A stretch of DNA of 64,000 nucleotides from Polyangium jinanense (GTDB lineage Bacteria > Myxococcota > Polyangia > Polyangiales > Polyangiaceae). Below, piece after piece: positions 13,632-22,593 of the stretch (positions within the stretch are counted from its first letter, which is position 1; each line of letters starts with the position of its first letter). Location: positions 372,001 through 436,000 of the forward strand of contig NZ_JAGTJJ010000001.1 in the NCBI RefSeq assembly GCF_028435365.1, in the 5' to 3' direction. The position numbers and the translations under genes are program-made. The notes below the pieces were generated by a model. The model ran no database searches. It worked only from the letters and a program-made list of their open reading frames with translations, and was not told the DNA's origin.

Positions 13632-16361
13632 TTACTTGCAGACGAAGCGCGCCGCGTAGGGTTCGAGGATCCCCGCCTCGAAGTCGAGCCACGCGATGAA
13701 CCACTCGCCGGGCGCCTTGCCGGCGATGATCGCGGGGCTCGGCTGCGCGCCGCTCACGCGGGCGATCTTCGTGGAAGGACCGACGCCGTCGCGGCTGATC
13801 GGCGCGGTCATCACGCCGCCCTTCTCGAACCACACGATGCGCGCGTTGCCCGAGGCGTCCACGCCGACCGACGGGTGAGCGCCGAGCTTGCTGAAGCGTT
13901 TGTCACGCCAGAGCGGCTCTGCGTTCGCCGCGTCGAGGTACGCCGCCGACACGCCCGAGTTGCTCTCGCCGTCCCACACGAGGAAGCACGCGTCCTTGCT
14001 GCACGCGATCCCCGTCATGTCGGCCTTCGACTTGTCGGTGTTCACCACGATCGTGTTGCCGATCCACCGATCGTTGCGATCGCCCTTCTTGCGCGGCTCG
14101 ACGCCCTTGCCCACGTCGGCGAGCGGCAGGCGCATGTGATACGCGACCTGGTTCGGCGTGCGCTCGAGCCGGAACGACACGTGCGCGGCGTCGCCCGCAA
14201 TGCCGACCATCGGCGAACGCACGCGCGGCTTCTGCGGGCCTGCGGGCACGAAGTCCGTCGCGCGCGCGACCTCGCCTTGGGGTTCGAGCTTCGATGAGAG
14301 GCGCCGCAGGAAGAGCTCTTCGTTGCCCGTGTCGGCCTCGGCCGACCAGGCGACGAGGAACGTGCCGTCCGGCGCGCGCTGCATCGACGTGCCCGAGCTC
14401 GACCCGCGCAGCGGCGCGATGTTCACCATCGGCCCGCCGATCCGACCGTCGGGATCGAGCAAGCGCGCGTGCACGCCCGCCTCCGTCCCGTGCCCGTCCG
14501 CGTAAAGCAGCACGAGCTGCTCGTCGAACGACATCACCACCGGCCGCGTGATCGCGCCGCCCTCCGGCGTCACGTCGATCGGATCCGAGAGCGGCCGTAG
14601 CGCTTCATCGAGCGCGACCGCGAACGCGTGCTCCGGGCCCTCGTGCGTGTCGGTCCAGACCATGACCGGCCCGCGCGAACCGAGCGCGATCCACGGACGC
14701 CCCGAGCCCACGCGACGCGGCTGCGCTGCTCCGAGATCGTACGATCGCGGCCGCGCGAGGCCCGTGAGCGAGCACGGCGACTTTGCCGCGTCGCCCGAGA
14801 TCGCCACCTGCACGTGCTCGAGCATCGTGCGCGGCACGCCGTGGCCGCCCTTGTCGAACGCGTCCTTCAGGAGCTTCAGCGCGCCCTTGTGATCACCCTT
14901 CGCGAGCGTCGTTTGCGCCTCCGCGACGAGCGGCCTCCACGGCAGCGTCGACGGGGACGACGAGGGCTCCGTCGACGACGCCGGGCGCACGCTCGACGAC
15001 GACGCCGGTTGCGGCGCTGCGACGCTCGCGCTCCCGTTTGGCGAAGACGACGACGTGGTCCCCACTTCGCCGCCCTTCGTGCTTGGACCGAACTTCGACC
15101 AGGCCGCGTATCCGCCGCCCACGAGCGCGACCAGCACCACGGCCGTCACGATCCCGAGCGCCGCCGTCTTCGGCTTCGGAGGCGCTTGCGACAAACCCGG
15201 GCCGAGCGGCTCCAGCGTGCCCGGCGGCGCTTCGAACGTCGACTTCGTGTGGCGCGGCGACCCGCCCTCCGACGGCGCACCTCCGCGCACGGACGGCGGC
15301 ATCGATGCGAACGGGTGCGGCATCGTCGACGACGGCGGCGACATCGACACCCTCGGAAGGTCGCTTCCCGTCGCCGTCAGGCCCGACTTCGAGGGCGGCG
15401 GCGCGGGCACGGTCCGGCCCATCGAGTTGAGCTGCTCGGCGGGGAAGAGCCCGGAAAACTCCGGCCGCGTCGTCTCGAACGCGGCGGACAGCTCCTCAGC
15501 GAACTCGCGCGCGGTCTGGAAGCGATGATCGATCTTTCGATCGAGCGCCTTGTCGAACCACGCCTTGAACGTCGCCGGAAGATCGGGCCGGTAGACGAGT
15601 GGATCGGGCGGCTGCGCGCTCGCGATCTGCGCGAACGTCATCGCCACGCCTTGCTCCGTCTGCCACACGGTCCGTCCCGTGAAGCACTCGTAGACGATGC
15701 ACGCGAGCGCCCAGAGATCGGCGCGATGATCCACGGCGCCCTGCCCGCGGACCTGCTCGGGGCTCATGTACGCGGGTGTTCCGAACACCGCGCCTTCACG
15801 CGTGAGACGCGCTTGTTGCGCCCCGCCCGATCCGTCGAGCGGCGTGTAGAACTTGGCGAGCCCGAAATCGAGGATCTTCGCGAGCAGCTGCCCGTCCTCG
15901 TCCTTGCCGAGGAAGATGTTCTCGGGCTTGAGATCGCGATGGACGATGTTCGCGGCGTGCGCCTTCGTGAGGCCGCGACAGACCTGCGTGACGATCGCCA
16001 GCGTCGTCGGCACGTCGAAGTAGCGGACCTTCGTCATCCGCTCGTAGAGCGACTCGCCTTCGAGCAGCTCGAGCACGAGGAACGGCGGACCATCCTCGAG
16101 GCGGCCCGAGTCGTACACGTCGCAGATGTACGGGCTGCGGATCGCGGCGGCGGCGCGTGCTTCACGGAAGAAGCGCTCCACCACCACCATCGAGGTGGTC
16201 AGCTCCTGCGCGAGGACCTTGATCGCGATCCGCTTGCCGATGTCGATGTTCTCGGCCTCGTAGACGGCCGCCATCCCACCACGGCCGATCTCGCGGGTGA
16301 TCTTGTACTTCCCCGACAGGATGGTACCTACCGGTAGCTTCGTCGAGGTCGGTGAGGCCAT
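13632..16361 (-). CDS. Membrane Ser/Thr protein kinase with extracytoplasmic propeller-like domain
   Basis: 909 residues. The N-terminal kinase domain (about 15-290) has the glycine loop GRGGMAAVYEA, Lys48, HRDLKPEN at 141-148, DFG at 165-167 and the activation-segment end GTPAYMSPEQ, so it should be active. A Pro/Ser-rich linker leads to one transmembrane helix (GIVTAVVLVALVGGGYAAW, around residue 405-425). After a Ser-rich stretch, the last about 350 residues contain repeated short strands (for example GSRGPVMVWTD, APDGTFLVAWSA, DASGNARIVWFEKGG, KAPGEWFIAWLD) typical of a beta-propeller sensor outside the membrane. I infer a transmembrane receptor kinase. The start has TTG/ATG alternatives only inside the intergenic region; the ATG is used. 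Confidence 0.92.
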   Translation of the reverse strand: MASPTSTKLPVGTILSGKYKITREIGRGGMAAVYEAENIDIGKRIAIKVLAQELTTSMVVVERFFREARAAAAIRSPYICDVYDSGRLEDGPPFLVLELLEGESLYERMTKVRYFDVPTTLAIVTQVCRGLTKAHAANIVHRDLKPENIFLGKDEDGQLLAKILDFGLAKFYTPLDGSGGAQQARLTREGAVFGTPAYMSPEQVRGQGAVDHRADLWALACIVYECFTGRTVWQTEQGVAMTFAQIASAQPPDPLVYRPDLPATFKAWFDKALDRKIDHRFQTAREFAEELSAAFETTRPEFSGLFPAEQLNSMGRTVPAPPPSKSGLTATGSDLPRVSMSPPSSTMPHPFASMPPSVRGGAPSEGGSPRHTKSTFEAPPGTLEPLGPGLSQAPPKPKTAALGIVTAVVLVALVGGGYAAWSKFGPSTKGGEVGTTSSSSPNGSASVAAPQPASSSSVRPASSTEPSSSPSTLPWRPLVAEAQTTLAKGDHKGALKLLKDAFDKGGHGVPRTMLEHVQVAISGDAAKSPCSLTGLARPRSYDLGAAQPRRVGSGRPWIALGSRGPVMVWTDTHEGPEHAFAVALDEALRPLSDPIDVTPEGGAITRPVVMSFDEQLVLLYADGHGTEAGVHARLLDPDGRIGGPMVNIAPLRGSSSGTSMQRAPDGTFLVAWSAEADTGNEELFLRRLSSKLEPQGEVARATDFVPAGPQKPRVRSPMVGIAGDAAHVSFRLERTPNQVAYHMRLPLADVGKGVEPRKKGDRNDRWIGNTIVVNTDKSKADMTGIACSKDACFLVWDGESNSGVSAAYLDAANAEPLWRDKRFSKLGAHPSVGVDASGNARIVWFEKGGVMTAPISRDGVGPSTKIARVSGAQPSPAIIAGKAPGEWFIAWLDFEAGILEPYAARFVCK

Positions 16362-17008
<647 letters not shown>

Positions 17009-17021
17009 CGGAGAACAAATC

Positions 17022-18434
17022 ATGAAGCCGAAAGACGTCATTCAATTCGCGAAGGATCACGACTGCAAGTTCGTCGACCTCAAGTTCATCGACCTGCCGG
17101 GCATCTGGCAGCACACGACGATCCCTGCGAGTCGGCTGAACGAGGACATGTTCGAGGAGGGCATCGGCTTCGACGGCTCCTCCGTGCGCGGCTGGCAGCC
17201 CATCAACGCGTCGGACATGTCGATGACGCCCGATCCGACGACGGCGAAGATCGACCCGTTCCACGCGCAGAAGACACTCTCGCTCATCTGCAAAATCTCC
17301 GACCCGGTCACGGGCCAGCCCTACGGCCGCGACCCGCGGTACATCGCGCAGAAGGCGGAGAACCACGTCCGCGCGACGGGCATCGCCGACACGACGTTCT
17401 TCGGCCCCGAGGCGGAGTTCTTCGTCTTCGACTCGGTCCGTTACGACAACTCGCCGCGCGGCGCCTTCTACGAGATCGACTCGGACGAGGCCGTGTGGAA
17501 CACGGGCAAGGCGGGCCCGAACCTCGGGCACAAGATCCGCCACAAGGAAGGGTATTTCCCGGTCTCGCCCACGGACTCGCTCGGCGACGTGCGTGGCGAC
17601 ATGATGACCACGCTCATCGAGAGCGGCGTCTTCGTCGAGGTCGGCCACCACGAGGTCGCGAGCGCGGGCCAGTGTGAGATCGGCGTGCGCTTCGACAAGC
17701 TCACTTCGATGGCCGACACGCTCATGTGGTTCAAGTACGTCGTGAAGAACGTGGCCAAGCGCCACAACAAGACCGCGACGTTCATGCCGAAGCCCCTCTT
17801 CGGCGACAACGGCAGCGGCATGCACTGCCATCAGTCGCTCTGGAAGGACGGCAAGCCCCTCTTCGCGGGCGACGGCTACGCGGGCCTGTCGGACATCGGC
17901 CTCTGGTACATCGGCGGCATCCTGAAGCACGCGAAGGCGCTCGCGGCCCTCACGAACCCGACGACGAACAGCTACCGAAGGCTCGTCCCCGGCTACGAGG
18001 CGCCCGTGAACCTCGCGTACTCGAGCCGCAACCGCTCGGCCGCGATCCGCATCCCGGTCGCCGCTGGCAACTCGCCGAAGGGCCGTCGCATCGAGGTCCG
18101 CTTCCCGGACGCCTCGTGCAACCCCTACCTCGCGTTCGCGGCGATGATGATGGCGGGCCTCGACGGCATCCAGAACCGCATCGATCCGGGCGATCCGCTC
18201 GACAAGGACATCTACGCGCTCTCGCCCGAGGAGCTCAAGGAGGTGCCGAAGTGCCCTGGCTCGCTCGACGAGGCGCTCACGGCCCTCGAGCGCGACCACG
18301 AGTTCCTGCTCCGGGGCGACGTCTTCACGCGGGACATCATCCACACGTGGATCGAGTACAAGCGCGAGCGCGAGCTCGATGCTGTGCGCCTCCGCCCCGT
18401 CCCCTACGAGTTCTTCCTCTACTACGACACTTGA
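17022..18434 (+). CDS. glnA: Glutamine synthetase type I
   Basis: 470 residues, matching bacterial GSI-beta (E. coli 469). It makes glutamine from glutamate, ammonia and ATP in a cytoplasmic dodecamer. Visible signatures: [11 protein letters not shown], the metal-binding FGPEAEFF, the ATP-binding [12 protein letters not shown], the glutamate-binding [27 protein letters not shown], and Tyr398 in [10 protein letters not shown], which corresponds to the adenylylation tyrosine of enteric GSI, so control by GlnE-type adenylyltransferase is likely. The ATG at 17022 follows a GGAGAAC Shine-Dalgarno; the reading frame extends upstream into glnB but that part overlaps it and is not used. Confidence 0.98.
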   Translation: MKPKDVIQFAKDHDCKFVDLKFIDLPGIWQHTTIPASRLNEDMFEEGIGFDGSSVRGWQPINASDMSMTPDPTTAKIDPFHAQKTLSLICKISDPVTGQPYGRDPRYIAQKAENHVRATGIADTTFFGPEAEFFVFDSVRYDNSPRGAFYEIDSDEAVWNTGKAGPNLGHKIRHKEGYFPVSPTDSLGDVRGDMMTTLIESGVFVEVGHHEVASAGQCEIGVRFDKLTSMADTLMWFKYVVKNVAKRHNKTATFMPKPLFGDNGSGMHCHQSLWKDGKPLFAGDGYAGLSDIGLWYIGGILKHAKALAALTNPTTNSYRRLVPGYEAPVNLAYSSRNRSAAIRIPVAAGNSPKGRRIEVRFPDASCNPYLAFAAMMMAGLDGIQNRIDPGDPLDKDIYALSPEELKEVPKCPGSLDEALTALERDHEFLLRGDVFTRDIIHTWIEYKRERELDAVRLRPVPYEFFLYYDT

Positions 18435-18450
18435 TCCGTAGGACGGGAAC

Positions 18451-18484
18451 GCCCGCCGCGCGTCTCTCGGCTACGCCGGCGGGC
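18451..18484 (+). terminator. Possible hairpin terminator after glnA
   Basis: An 8-bp perfect inverted repeat GCCCGCCG / CGGCGGGC (18451-18458 and 18477-18484) with an 18-base loop lies between glnA and the following kinase gene. There is no T-run after it, so it may be only a weak or Rho-assisted terminator, or simply a chance GC-rich hairpin. Confidence 0.3.
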
Positions 18485-18510
18485 CGAGCTTTGGTATCCT
18501 CCCCAGCCGG

Positions 18511-19608
18511 TTGAACCCTGGCGATCTCATCCAGTCACGGTACCGCCTCGTCCGGATGCTCGGATCCGGCGCGAGCGGCACCGTTTGGGCTGCAAAGAAC
18601 GAGCTCATCGACCGCGAGGTCGCGCTCAAAATCCTGCACCCCGACGTCGCGGCCGACGCCGTGTCGTTGCAGCGCTTCTTCAACGAAGCGAAGGCAAGCG
18701 GCCGCGTACGAAGCCCGAGCATCGTCGAGATCCTCGACCTCGGACAGGCCGAGGACGGCTCGCCCTTCCTCGTGTTCGAGCTCCTCCACGGCGAGGGGCT
18801 CGACGCGTGGATCGCGCGCGAGCGCATGCTCGACCCGGGGATGCTCACCGATCTCTTCGTCGGCGTGGTCCGCGCGCTCGACAGCGCGCACCAGCAGGGG
18901 ATCATCCACCGCGACCTCAAGCCCGCGAACCTCTACGCGCACCGCGCGGCCACGGGCGAGCTCGTCCTGAAGATCCTCGACTTCGGCATCAGCAAGATGC
19001 TCGAAGGCAACCCCGAGCACCTCACGCTCACGCGCACGGGCACCGTCGTCGGATCGCCCGCGTACATGAGCCCCGAGCAGGCCGCGGGGCGCGACGACAT
19101 CGACGGCCGCGCGGACGTCTGGTCGCTCGGCGTGGTCATGCACGAGGCGCTCACGGCGACGCTCCCGCACGAGGCGCCGAACTACAACGCGCTCATGGTC
19201 CGCATCATGACGCGCGACGCCGACCCCGTGGTCTCGCGCAGGCCGGACCTACCGCCCGCGCTCGCCTCGATCGTCGACGACTGCCTGCGCCGCGATCGCG
19301 ATCGCCGTCCGACGGCGGGCGTGCTCGCGGCGCGTCTCGAAGCAGCGCTGCACGAGATGCAGCCGATGCGTTACGGCGCGCAGGGCAGCGCGCACGCCGG
19401 CATGCGCCTGCCGAGCGTGCCGCAGAGCATGCCGCGTCCGAACATGCCTTCAGCGCCCGCGGCGCATGCGGCGCCCGCGCCGATGGAGCCGATGGTCGCG
19501 CCGAACACGGCGTCGAGCGGTAGCGGCATCCTGATCCTCGCCGCGGGCATCGGCATCGCGCTCGGGATGATCGCGCTGTTCGTGCTCAGTCGGTTCCTGT
19601 TGCACTAG
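18511..19608 (+). CDS. Ser/Thr protein kinase with C-terminal membrane anchor
   Basis: 365 residues from a TTG. The kinase domain spans about 10-275: glycine loop GSGASGTVWAA, Lys40, IIHRDLKPANL, LDFGISKM and GSPAYMSPEQ, all catalytic residues present. A Met/Pro/Ala-rich linker leads to a single C-terminal transmembrane helix (GIGIALGMIALFVLSRFLL), so the kinase should face the cytoplasm with nothing outside beyond a few residues. The TTG start is chosen because it opens directly on the conserved N-lobe (LIQSRYRLVRMLG) and no ATG/GTG precedes the domain. The gene is 76 bases after glnA; a role in nitrogen control is possible but there is no direct sign of it. Confidence 0.92.
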   Translation: MNPGDLIQSRYRLVRMLGSGASGTVWAAKNELIDREVALKILHPDVAADAVSLQRFFNEAKASGRVRSPSIVEILDLGQAEDGSPFLVFELLHGEGLDAWIARERMLDPGMLTDLFVGVVRALDSAHQQGIIHRDLKPANLYAHRAATGELVLKILDFGISKMLEGNPEHLTLTRTGTVVGSPAYMSPEQAAGRDDIDGRADVWSLGVVMHEALTATLPHEAPNYNALMVRIMTRDADPVVSRRPDLPPALASIVDDCLRRDRDRRPTAGVLAARLEAALHEMQPMRYGAQGSAHAGMRLPSVPQSMPRPNMPSAPAAHAAPAPMEPMVAPNTASSGSGILILAAGIGIALGMIALFVLSRFLLH

Positions 19609-19794
19609 CCAGTCGGCCCCTCCCCGCCGCACGGACGCTTCAGTGACGCCTCGGGCGCCACCTCCCCGCCTCCCTGACCCTCCTGCAACGCAGCGTCTGC
19701 CTCCTCCACACCGCCTTGACGCGTCCTCCTCGCTTTCGTTAGCGTCCTTCCCGCCTCCTCGTACGTCCCCCAACCTTTCCGGAGCCTTCTCCCC

Positions 19795-20517
19795 ATGCGC
19801 CTGCCCAACGAGACAGCTTCCTCCTGGGTTCACCTCGTCTTTGCATCCTTCTCGTGGTCTTCCGTCTGCGCCTGGGCGGAGTTTCCGGACCTCAAGCCGA
19901 GCGATCGGACCGAGCTCGAAAAGCTCGCGGCGTCCCTCAAGACCCACATCGACTCCCTCCTCAAGGAGGCGCGCGACACGCAGGAGGTCCAGCTCTTCGG
20001 CCGCCCCTCCGCGCAGGCCAAGCAGAACGCGACGCTCGTCTTGCTCAAGCGCAGGATCGACGAGGCGCTCGCGCTCGTCACGATCCGTCTTGGTGGAGGC
20101 TCGAAGAAGCACCCGGCGGTCCTCTCCTTCCTGCCTGGCCTGCTCACGGGTTTTACGCGCGCACCGATCGACGAGCGGCCCAAGCGCGCGAACGAGGCGG
20201 CCGGGCGCCTCGAAGCCGGCGAAGACTTCGGCGAGCGCGGGGGCCTCGTGGGCAAGCTGAAGGACGCCGCCGAGCGCGCGCAGAAGGCGATCGACGCGAA
20301 CGACGGCGCGCAGATGGGCTGGTCGAAGGAGCGCTCCGAGGAACTCGTCGCGAAGGGCCGGCTCCGGCTGGAGCTCGAGCGCGTGCACCGATCGCTCGGC
20401 GCGCTCTTCCCGGGGCAACGGGACTTCGTGGAGTCGTTCTTCCTGAAGGGCGAGAAGCCGAGCGAAGGGACGAGCGAGGACGAGGCGGCCGGGACGAACG
20501 AGGACGCGGAGGGGTGA
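19795..20517 (+). CDS. Putative secreted helical protein, unknown function
   Basis: 240 residues. The N-terminus (hydrophobic WVHLVFASFSWSSVCAWA, then EFPDL) reads as a signal peptide. The rest is mostly helical and charged, with a long helix around LKTHIDSLLKEARDTQEVQL, a central LPGLLTGFTRAP segment and an acidic Glu/Gly tail. I do not recognise a family. The preceding 186 bases (19609-19794) contain no gene or clear signal. It converges on the STAS gene, with 15 bases between their stops. Confidence 0.65.
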   Translation: MRLPNETASSWVHLVFASFSWSSVCAWAEFPDLKPSDRTELEKLAASLKTHIDSLLKEARDTQEVQLFGRPSAQAKQNATLVLLKRRIDEALALVTIRLGGGSKKHPAVLSFLPGLLTGFTRAPIDERPKRANEAAGRLEAGEDFGERGGLVGKLKDAAERAQKAIDANDGAQMGWSKERSEELVAKGRLRLELERVHRSLGALFPGQRDFVESFFLKGEKPSEGTSEDEAAGTNEDAEG

Positions 20518-20532
20518 GCCGGGGGCGGGGGC

Positions 20533-21549
20533 TCACCGCATTCCTGGAGGAGATACGGTCAAAGGTGCAGCCTCTCTTCCTGCACGCTCCGCATCCCCCT
20601 CCTTCCACCGCATGCACGCCTTGAGGCCGTGCTTCAGGTTGCGGAGCGTCACCAGTTTGCCGAACGAAACCCCGAGCTCGACCAGCGTCTGCGCGACGGA
20701 TGGCCGCACGCCGCTCAGCACGCAGCGTGTCCCGAGCAGCTCCACCGCGCGCACGATCTTGAGCAGGTGATCGGCCGTCGCCGTATCGAGCACGTCCACG
20801 CCGGTCACGTCGAGGATCACGTACCGGCCCTTCATCCGCACCACCGACTCGAGCAGCGTCTCCATCACCTGCGCTGACCGCTTCGAGTCGACGACCCCGA
20901 TCAGCGGCAGCGCCAGCACGCCGTCCCAGACCTCGAGGATTGGCGTCGACAGCTCGTGCACGGCGATCCGCAGCCGCTCGAGCGTCTCGTTTCTCTCCCG
21001 CTCGGCCACGAGCTGCTGCGCCATCTCCCGCTCGCGCCGCTTGCGATCGGTGATGTCGCGGAAGACCACCACGGCGCCGAGCCGCTCCCCTCGCGCGTCG
21101 TGGATCGTCCGCGCGCTCGTCTCGAGAATCATCCCTTCCGGCGTTTGCGCGCTTCGGACGAGCATCTCCGCGTGGTCGACCGGCTCACCACGCACCGCGC
21201 GATGGAGCGGAATCTCCTCCCTCGGGTACGGCGTCACGCCGTCCGCGTAGAAGAACCCGTACCTCTCCTCCCAGTTCTCGGCGGCGTCGACGCCGGGCCG
21301 GCCCAACCCCATGATCGACGTCGCGGCCTCGTTCACGTGCGTGATTCGTCCCGCCGTGTCGCTCACGACCACCCCGTCGACGATGCTCTGCAGCGTCGCC
21401 TCGAAGACCTGCGTACGCGCCGACAGATCCGCGATGAGCTGCTCCATCCGCTGCACGCGCTCCGCCGCGGCGCGCTCGTGCTCCGTGAGCAGCGCTTCGA
21501 GCGTCGCCACCCGGGCCCTCAGGACCGCGGTCTCACTGTCGAGCGTCAC
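20533..21549 (-). CDS. PAS-STAS protein, RsbR-like stressosome component
   Basis: 338 residues from a GTG that overlaps the upstream stop by 4 bases (GTGA). A coiled coil (about 1-45) leads into a PAS domain (about 45-165, FEATLQSIVDGVVVSDTAGR, ending in VVVFRDITDRK). The C-terminal STAS domain (about 200-315) contains GRYVILDVTGVDVLDTATAD, closely resembling the RsbR segment that carries phosphorylatable threonines. RsbR-type proteins form stressosomes with RsbS and RsbT and report stress to sigma-factor or phosphatase pathways. No rsbS or rsbT homologue is adjacent, so the partners must lie elsewhere or the protein works differently. PAS suggests a small-molecule or redox input. Confidence 0.88.
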   Translation of the reverse strand: MTLDSETAVLRARVATLEALLTEHERAAAERVQRMEQLIADLSARTQVFEATLQSIVDGVVVSDTAGRITHVNEAATSIMGLGRPGVDAAENWEERYGFFYADGVTPYPREEIPLHRAVRGEPVDHAEMLVRSAQTPEGMILETSARTIHDARGERLGAVVVFRDITDRKRREREMAQQLVAERERNETLERLRIAVHELSTPILEVWDGVLALPLIGVVDSKRSAQVMETLLESVVRMKGRYVILDVTGVDVLDTATADHLLKIVRAVELLGTRCVLSGVRPSVAQTLVELGVSFGKLVTLRNLKHGLKACMRWKEGDAERAGREAAPLTVSPPGMR

Positions 21550-22316
21550 GGGGCGCAAGAGACCACCTCCCGGGCGCGCCGCGCCTCGCTCGTGGTGGGG
21601 TCCTCTTGCTCGGCGAACGACCACGGCAGGATCGCGAGCTTGATCGCGAGCGCGAGCGGCCGGAAGAGCTGCGCCGTCGCGGGCTCCACGTGCACCTTCG
21701 AGAACAGGAGCACGGCGAACATCTGCCCGCTCGGCAAGATGCCGCCGCAGCCGACGACCGAGCGGATCCCGTATCGCTCCACGAAGCTCGCCTTGGCCGG
21801 CACGTACGGGCTCTCGGCGGCGTGCTCCACGTGGAACACGTCGTACGTCCGCTCCGCGAGCTCCGTGAACCGCGCGGGGCGCAGCACCGAGCTCGTCGCG
21901 ATCCCGAGCTGCGCGCAGAGCCGCGCGATCATCGGCATGCGCGCGAGCGCCGTCTCGCTCGGCAGCGGAATCGCGACGTGCCCGGCCGACGCCCTCGGAT
22001 CGTTCCAGGCCGGCTCGTCGCCTGCGGTCGCCAGCAATTGCAGGCACGTCGTGTCCGGCGCGAGCGCCTCTCCGCCGGCCATCCGCTGCGCGAATTTCCG
22101 CGGGTCCGCCGGCAGCGCGTCGAATCGCTCTGTCTCGAAGAACCTCACGAGCGCACACGAGCGCTCGCCCGTCGCGGGGCGCGCCAGGTTTTCGTAGAGC
22201 GCGCGAACGACCCGGCCGGCCGTGTCTTCCATGCTCCGGGCGCCCTCTCCGAGCCCGCGCAGCATTGCGCCGCAACTGATCATGTCGTCGAGCGAGAACG
22301 TCGATAGGTCGTGCAT
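21546..22316 (-). CDS. GAF-like sensor protein upstream of the STAS gene
   Basis: 256 residues starting at the ATG at 22316, which has a strong GGAGG Shine-Dalgarno about 6 bases upstream; an in-frame start 27 bases earlier is less likely. The protein has an N-terminal helical part (FSLDDMISCGAMLRGLGEGA) and a body that reads like a diverged GAF domain (ending KVHVEPATAQLFRPLALAIK). It has no enzyme motif or membrane segment. Its coupling to a PAS-STAS protein suggests that it senses a signal and modulates that protein, perhaps as a stressosome partner. This is inference. Confidence 0.75.
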   Translation of the reverse strand: MHDLSTFSLDDMISCGAMLRGLGEGARSMEDTAGRVVRALYENLARPATGERSCALVRFFETERFDALPADPRKFAQRMAGGEALAPDTTCLQLLATAGDEPAWNDPRASAGHVAIPLPSETALARMPMIARLCAQLGIATSSVLRPARFTELAERTYDVFHVEHAAESPYVPAKASFVERYGIRSVVGCGGILPSGQMFAVLLFSKVHVEPATAQLFRPLALAIKLAILPWSFAEQEDPTTSEARRAREVVSCAP

Positions 22317-22416
22317 CGAAACCTCCCCCCGGAGACTCCGCACCGCCGCGTATCGTTCGTCCGCATGAATTCGTCTATCGCGCGGACGAAACGCGACATG
22401 TCGAGAATGCTTCGAA

Positions 22417-22454
22417 CACGAACGGTGAACAACCGGTGAACCCCACCGTTCGTG
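22417..22454. promoter_or_regulatory. Palindrome with internal direct repeats between divergent genes
   Basis: Perfect 11-bp inverted repeat CACGAACGGTG / CACCGTTCGTG (22417-22427 and 22444-22454), loop 16 bases. Overlapping it, CGGTGAAC occurs twice (22423-22430 and 22434-22441), 11 bases apart, about one helical turn. It lies in the 277-bp gap between the GAF/STAS operon and the lipoprotein gene, so it is a candidate operator for one or both. Confidence 0.55.
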
Positions 22455-22593
22455 CCTCCGGCGAGGGCGTGCATGGGCCTGCGTGCTTTCCCGACGGGGG
22501 CCCGCCTTTCCCCGATCCGCGCCGTTCGTGACGCAAAGCGGGCTCCAAATTCCCCGTTCGGCATGCTTTCATCGCGCCTCGAACGGAGGATTC

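Noticed and set aside
14628..16337. Open frame of 569 codons on the plus strand opposite the large Ser/Thr kinase gene
   Set aside because: Its translation is an Arg-rich, low-complexity shadow expected at this GC content, while the minus strand encodes clear kinase motifs.
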